Shown here one piece after another: positions 55,791 to 64,000 of a stretch of DNA of 64,000 bases. The DNA comes from Tundrisphaera lichenicola (lineage in GTDB: Bacteria > Planctomycetota > Planctomycetia > Isosphaerales > Isosphaeraceae), in assembly GCF_051175385.1 (NCBI RefSeq), contig NZ_CP195106.1, positions 4,340,001 to 4,404,000 of the forward strand. The letters run 5' to 3'. A program made the position numbers and the translations under genes. The notes beneath the pieces are model-generated. The model saw only the letters and a list, made by a program, of their open reading frames with translations, did not search any database and was not told the origin of the DNA. The number at the start of each line of letters is the position of its first letter. Position 1 is the stretch's first letter.

Positions 55791-57260
55791 ATGATGCGAA
55801 ACGGCCCCATACAAGTACCCCGACGTATGTTCCTCACGGAAATGGGGATGGGATTCGCCGGCCTGGCGCTCGGTGCGATGCTCCATCGCGAGGGAGTGGC
55901 CAGGGCCGATGGCTCCTGGTCACCTCCCGATGGCCAACCCCACTTCGCGCCGAAGGCGAAGAACGTCATCTGGTTGTTCATGGTCGGCGGCACGAGCCAC
56001 ATGGAGAGCTTCGACCCGAAGCCCATGCTCAATCGGTACGACGGCAAGACCATCGCCGAGACTCCGCACAAGTCCGTGCTCGACTCCCCATTCAACAAGA
56101 AGAACGTCCGGGAGTTCGTCGCCGGATTGCACAAGGTTCAGCCCAAAATCTATCCGATGCAGGTCGGATTCAAGAAACGGGGCCAGTCCGGGATCGAGGT
56201 CAGCGACTGGTGGCCCCACGTCGGGGAGTGTGTAGACGACCTGGCCGTGGTCCGTTCGATGTGGACGACCGACAACGATCATGGGGCCCAGCTCCAGTTC
56301 CACACGGGGCGTCACGCCCTGGAGGGACCGTTTCCCACGATCGGATCGTGGATTCACTATGGGCTCGGCTCGCTCAATGACGACCTGCCGAGCTTCGTCG
56401 TGCTCGGGACGCCGCTGGCCGATTGCTGTGGAGGGATGAATGGCCACGGGTCGAGCTATCTCGGCCCCGAACACGATGGAGTCCGGCTCGCGGTCGACCC
56501 GGCCAACCCCCTGCCCTTCGCCTCTCCGGGCCCGAGCGTCTACCGGAAGGAACAGCAGAGCGAGTTTGACCTGATTGGAAAGCTCGATCAGATGGCGGTG
56601 GCCCGTTATCCAGACGATCCTGCCCTCCGAGCGAGAATCCGATCGTACGAGCTGGCCTTCCGGATGCAGTCTTCGGTTCCCGAGGTCGTCCGGTTCGACA
56701 GCGAGTCTGCCGAAACGAGATCCATTTACGGGCTGGACCGCGATACCACCCGGCCCTTCGGAGAACTCTGCCTCGCCTCTCGACGGCTGGTCGAACGAGG
56801 TGTCCGATTCGTCCAGGTCTTTCATGGATCGAACGGAGGCGCCGGGGCCTGGGACGCTCACTCCGACCTCAAGAATGGACATGCTCGACTCTGCGACCAG
56901 GTCGATCAACCGATCGCGGGGCTTCTTCGCGACCTCAAACGTCGGGGACTCCTGGACGAGACGATAGTGGTCTGGGCGACCGAGTTCGGCCGAACTCCGG
57001 GCGCCGAGGGGAGCGATGGTCGGGATCACCACCCGTTCGGCTTCTCCATCTGGATGGCCGGGGGCGGCATCAAGGGAGGGATCGCTCACGGTGCCACCGA
57101 CGAGCTCGGTTTTCACGCCGTGGAGAACAGGCACTACGTCACCGACATCCATGCGACGGTCCTCCATCAACTCGGACTCGATCCTCGACGCCTCGAAGTC
57201 CCGGGTCAAAAGCGGCTCGAAATCGATCTTGGAACTCCCATCCGAGAAATTCTCGCCTGA
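55791..57260 (+). CDS. DUF1501 protein, Tat-exported
   Basis: 489 residues starting at ATG 55791 with AGGGGC just upstream. P-R-R-M-F-L-T-E-M-G-M-G-F-A-G-L-A-L-G is a twin-arginine signal. The body has the sulfatase-like (alkaline phosphatase fold) DUF1501 features: V-I-W-L-F-M-V-G-G-T-S-H-M-E-S-F-D-P-K-P, M-W-T-T-D-N-D-H-G, G-V-R-F-V-Q-V-F-H-G-S-N-G, and W-A-T-E-F-G-R-T-P-G with D-H-H-P-F-G-F-S. It is encoded 9 bp after the DUF1549/DUF1553 gene and surely co-transcribed. The reaction is not established for the family. Confidence 0.93.
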   Translation: MMRNGPIQVPRRMFLTEMGMGFAGLALGAMLHREGVARADGSWSPPDGQPHFAPKAKNVIWLFMVGGTSHMESFDPKPMLNRYDGKTIAETPHKSVLDSPFNKKNVREFVAGLHKVQPKIYPMQVGFKKRGQSGIEVSDWWPHVGECVDDLAVVRSMWTTDNDHGAQLQFHTGRHALEGPFPTIGSWIHYGLGSLNDDLPSFVVLGTPLADCCGGMNGHGSSYLGPEHDGVRLAVDPANPLPFASPGPSVYRKEQQSEFDLIGKLDQMAVARYPDDPALRARIRSYELAFRMQSSVPEVVRFDSESAETRSIYGLDRDTTRPFGELCLASRRLVERGVRFVQVFHGSNGGAGAWDAHSDLKNGHARLCDQVDQPIAGLLRDLKRRGLLDETIVVWATEFGRTPGAEGSDGRDHHPFGFSIWMAGGGIKGGIAHGATDELGFHAVENRHYVTDIHATVLHQLGLDPRRLEVPGQKRLEIDLGTPIREILA

Positions 57261-57381
57261 AGGTTGCTCAGAATTTCGCATCGCCTCCTCACATTCGTGT
57301 TTTGAGGGAACATGACGCTCGGGAAGCGATTCGGGCCCGATCCAAGGTCCGCAGACACACGCGACATTGGCTCCAGCGCAA

Positions 57382-57420
57382 CGAAAAGGCCCGCCATCCC
57401 CGGTTGGGGATGGCGGGCCT
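57382..57420 (-). terminator. Intrinsic terminator of the rRNA operon
   Basis: Perfect 15-bp stem (57387-57401 with 57406-57420) and a 4-nt loop, followed on the minus strand by TTTTCGTT. It lies just beyond the 5S gene, a classic factor-independent terminator. Confidence 0.92.
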
Positions 57421-57430
57421 GGTTGGAAGG

Positions 57431-57536
57431 ATCCGGCGATGACCGACTTTCGCGCTTGCGCACTATCATGGGCCTGGCGGGCTTAACGGCCGTGTTCGGG
57501 ATGGGAACGGGTGGGACCCCGCCAGTATCGTCGCCG
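57431..57536 (-). rRNA. rrf: 5S rRNA
   Basis: The minus strand has the conserved CCCATCCCGAACACGG and GTTAAGCCC segments and helix I ends pairing GGCGACGAT with ATCGCCGG; about 106 nt. It closes the 16S-23S-5S operon; the ends are estimated to within a few bases. Confidence 0.93.
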
Positions 57537-57732
57537 GAAATCGTCCGAGGGGCGGTCAGGCCCCCCGGACGCGGTGGTCCGGGTGTGGGTCGCACTTCGC
57601 AGGTTCGTTCGTGGTCGGTGGGGTGGTGGCGTCCATCCTCGACGAGGCCTCTTCGGAGGGGTCGTCGGATGATGAGATCTGGCTCGCACTCGGATCGGGG
57701 TCCGCGCCTTGGGGGGCGGGGGCCGATCGGGG

Positions 57733-60541
<2,809 letters not shown>

Positions 60542-61123
60542 GCCGATCCGAACCCGCCCCATCTCGTGCTCCCGAAGGAAGACGATCCGCGACAGATCCC
60601 GACACGGCATGGACCATGATCCCATCATTTCGAGGCCCCGCGCGTCTCGCGACGCTCCATGCGGCCTCTTGAGTAACGACCCCTGGGAGAGCGGTTTAAA
60701 CTCTCCCGAGATCCGTTAAGGTCCACGTTCGTTGATGAACTATGCCACTACCACACTTCGCATAAACTTGCTGCGTGTGTGACCAACAACCGAATTGTGA
60801 AAGAGCCACCGGGATCGAGATCCCGGCCTCGCTGGCCACCGGCCAGGGGGCGGGGCAGCACCAAAAGGCCTGCCACGCCCCGCGATCGGGGGCAATCGAG
60901 ATGCGACGCCTGGCCAGGCAGGACAGGTCCTGCCCGACCAGAAGTCATGGTCGATCGTGCTGCGAACCAACGAATGAGAGTGATGAACCCCCGTGGGGAG
61001 CCGGCGTGTTCGCGGCCGACTTGATCCGGGCGGGGCCGATGTCACCTTCGCGTCCGGCACCCTCGCGTTACGGGAACTCGAGGGCGTGTACTCCGGGGCG
61101 GGTGAATTTCCAAGGTATCCTTA
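60542..61123 (-). other. 16S-23S spacer without tRNA genes, with boxA-like site
   Basis: About 580 bp with no tRNA-Ile or tRNA-Ala sequence. At 60791-60807 the minus strand reads GGCTCTTTCACAATTCGG, resembling the boxA antitermination element, about 250 nt before 23S, the normal position. Confidence 0.75.
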
Positions 61124-62630
<1,507 letters not shown>

Positions 62631-63343
62631 GATTGGGGGAAGCACCGAGGTGCCACCCAACCCTCAAGTTTGAGGATTCTAGCTAACTAACTGGTCGCCG
62701 CGGAGTCATGTTCGAGGGGGTCACCCCCCTGCCCCACGCCCCGCGACAGCATGAACCGCCCGACCTGGCTCGTCGCGGATAAGGCGAGTATGCCAGGCAT
62801 CGAGCCGCATCCACGCCGGCTCCCCTCAAGGGCTCATCATCCATCATTTGCGTGTACGCAGACGATCGACCGAATTGTCAAAGAGGACGCCGGGCCGCGA
62901 CCCGACGCGATCGGCCGGAGCAGGCCACCCTTGGAAGGATGAAGCTCCGGCCGCTTGTTCCCATCCTACGCCCCGAAACGTGAAGAGGTTCGACAACCTC
63001 ATCCCATTTCGTCGGCCTCAGGAGAAACCACCGCCCGGGTTAGTCGTCCGACGCGTTTCGCGTCGTCGTCATCCCCAGGCGACAGGAGTGATCTTACCGG
63101 GAAATCTCTTCGAGTCAAGGACCTCGTCCGTCTTTTCTCGGCAATTATCCGGAGACCGAAGGTTGTCATCGTGATTCAATTTATGCAAATGTCTGAGTAT
63201 TCAGGGTGTATTTGTCGATCCGGATGGTCGTGCTCCCTCACGGGCCTCGACGCTGGCAACTGCTTGCTTCGAGGTGGTATCGAACTTAGGATGAGCTGAC
63301 CAATTCAAATATTCCGCTTCTGATTATCGACGGAGATTCCCTC
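62631..63343. other. rRNA operon leader and promoter region
   Basis: Gap between 16S (minus) and the binding-protein gene (plus). At 62871-62885 the minus strand reads CTCTTTGACAATTCG, a good boxA about 240 nt before 16S. The rRNA promoter should lie between about 62900 and 63250; a GATAAT hexamer is on the minus strand at 63144-63149, but the nearest -35-like hexamer is too close to be convincing. No ORF here looks real. Confidence 0.6.
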
Positions 63344-64000
63344 GTGGTCGCACGTTGCGCCTTACTCCTGTCCTGCGTGGCCTTGTCGGGCTCGATTGTC
63401 GCCGGATGTGGGGAAGCCACCGGCCCCGGGGGCGAAGCGACTACGCTTCCGACTCGTCCGGTTCAGTTCGTCGCTTTCGACGCGAGTTCTCGACTGTTGG
63501 AGGCCCTGGAAGCGGGTCAACTTCAGGGTACCGTGGTCCAGAACCCTTTCCAGATGGGGAATCTGGGCGTTCGGACGGTGGTCGACGTGCTTGAGAAGCG
63601 ACCGGTCGAGTCCAAGGTGACTACGGGCGAGACCCTGGTCACGCCCGAGAACCTGAAGGATCCGGAGATCGAGTCGATCTTACATCCGCCCAAGGCGGAT
63701 GGTCGTTCGGACACGGCAGCGAACGGGGTCAAGGGGAAGAAGTGGCGAGTGATGGTCATCCCCAAGGGGACGACCCACGAGTTCTGGCAGTCGGTTCATG
63801 CCGGGGCTTCGAAGGCGGCCGAAGAGTTGGGTGAAGTCGAGATCGTTTGGAACGGTCCGGCACGCGAGGACGATCGGTCCGAGCAGATCAAGCTGGTTCA
63901 GACCGCGGTGGCCTCGGGTGTCGACGGCATCGTCCTGGCTCCGCTGGACGCACGGGCCCTGGTCGAGCCGGTCGATCAGGCGATCGCCAAGGGAATCCCG
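63344..64000 (+). CDS. Lipoprotein sugar-type substrate-binding protein with reordered lobes (3' end outside window)
   Basis: Starts at GTG 63344 after a GGAG site; the frame is open to the window edge (219 residues). Residues 1-22 are a lipoprotein signal ending S-I-V-A-G-C, so Cys22 is lipidated. Residues 40-117 match the C-terminal end of ribose-type periplasmic binding proteins (F-V-A-F-D-A-S-S, V-V-Q-N-P-F-Q-M-G, T-L-V-T-P-E-N-L). After a linker, residues 134-219 are the normal N-terminal lobe (V-M-V-I-P-K-G-T-T-H-E-F-W-Q-S-V, G-V-D-G-I-V-L-A-P-L-D). It probably delivers a sugar to an ABC importer. The order is reversed against the family. Confidence 0.85.
   Translation, partial: MVARCALLLSCVALSGSIVAGCGEATGPGGEATTLPTRPVQFVAFDASSRLLEALEAGQLQGTVVQNPFQMGNLGVRTVVDVLEKRPVESKVTTGETLVTPENLKDPEIESILHPPKADGRSDTAANGVKGKKWRVMVIPKGTTHEFWQSVHAGASKAAEELGEVEIVWNGPAREDDRSEQIKLVQTAVASGVDGIVLAPLDARALVEPVDQAIAKGIP

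Noticed and set aside
7800..56000. Long antisense ORFs (for example 3727-5850 minus, 22426-25224 minus, 25291-27621 minus)
   Set aside because: They mirror real genes in high-GC DNA where antisense frames stay open; no domains and unlikely composition.

Overview
The window is high-GC DNA from a planctomycete, most likely of the Isosphaeraceae type (the family is inference; the phylum is well supported). Phylum-typical content includes three sulfatases in a row, a PhoD-like phosphatase, a paired DUF1549/DUF1553 and DUF1501 locus, a giant propeller/HEAT/heme-binding protein with a terminal CxxCH, several secreted proteins with the N-terminal LExR-type motif, and a divergent ECF sigma factor / Ser-Thr kinase pair.

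Layout. 1-5.8 kb: end of one sulfatase, two complete sulfatases and a PhoD-like phosphatase, all on the plus strand (scavenging of sulfate and phosphate esters). 5.9-13 kb: a secreted protein, a convergent beta-helix/Calx-beta surface protein, a nitrilase-family hydrolase and a tiny LExR-type ORF. 13.5-28.2 kb: heme-binding HEAT protein, a predicted winged-helix protein, xylose isomerase (xylA, minus) and a 2752-residue alpha-2-macroglobulin-like protein without a visible thioester motif. 28.2-29.2 kb: about 1 kb without genes, holding a long perfect inverted repeat.

29-53 kb is a plastic region: an adaptor plus an RND pump cut short by an IS256-type element, small orphan genes, secreted proteins, an RTX-repeat protein, the sigma/kinase pair, a degenerate IS630-type element, a complete metal-type RND efflux operon (adaptor, pump, outer-membrane channel; minus strand), and two identical 1156-bp IS630-type elements in inverted orientation. 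One of these splits a tyrosine recombinase gene that lies next to a tRNA-Val(CAC) gene. The integrase beside a tRNA suggests a decayed integrative element; its far end was not found.

53-57.3 kb: the DUF1549/DUF1553 and DUF1501 pair. 57.4-62.9 kb: a complete rRNA operon on the minus strand (16S-23S-5S, no tRNA in the 16S-23S spacer, boxA-like signals before 16S and 23S, strong terminator after 5S). 63.3-64 kb: start of a lipoprotein sugar-binding protein in which a C-terminal-lobe segment stands ahead of the normal N-terminal lobe.

Most notable: the out-of-order binding protein at the right edge; the IS630-type pair, with a frame-proven 3-bp target duplication and a hairpin-plus-A-run frameshift site that recurs in a diverged relative; the interrupted integrase; and the palindrome near 28.8 kb.
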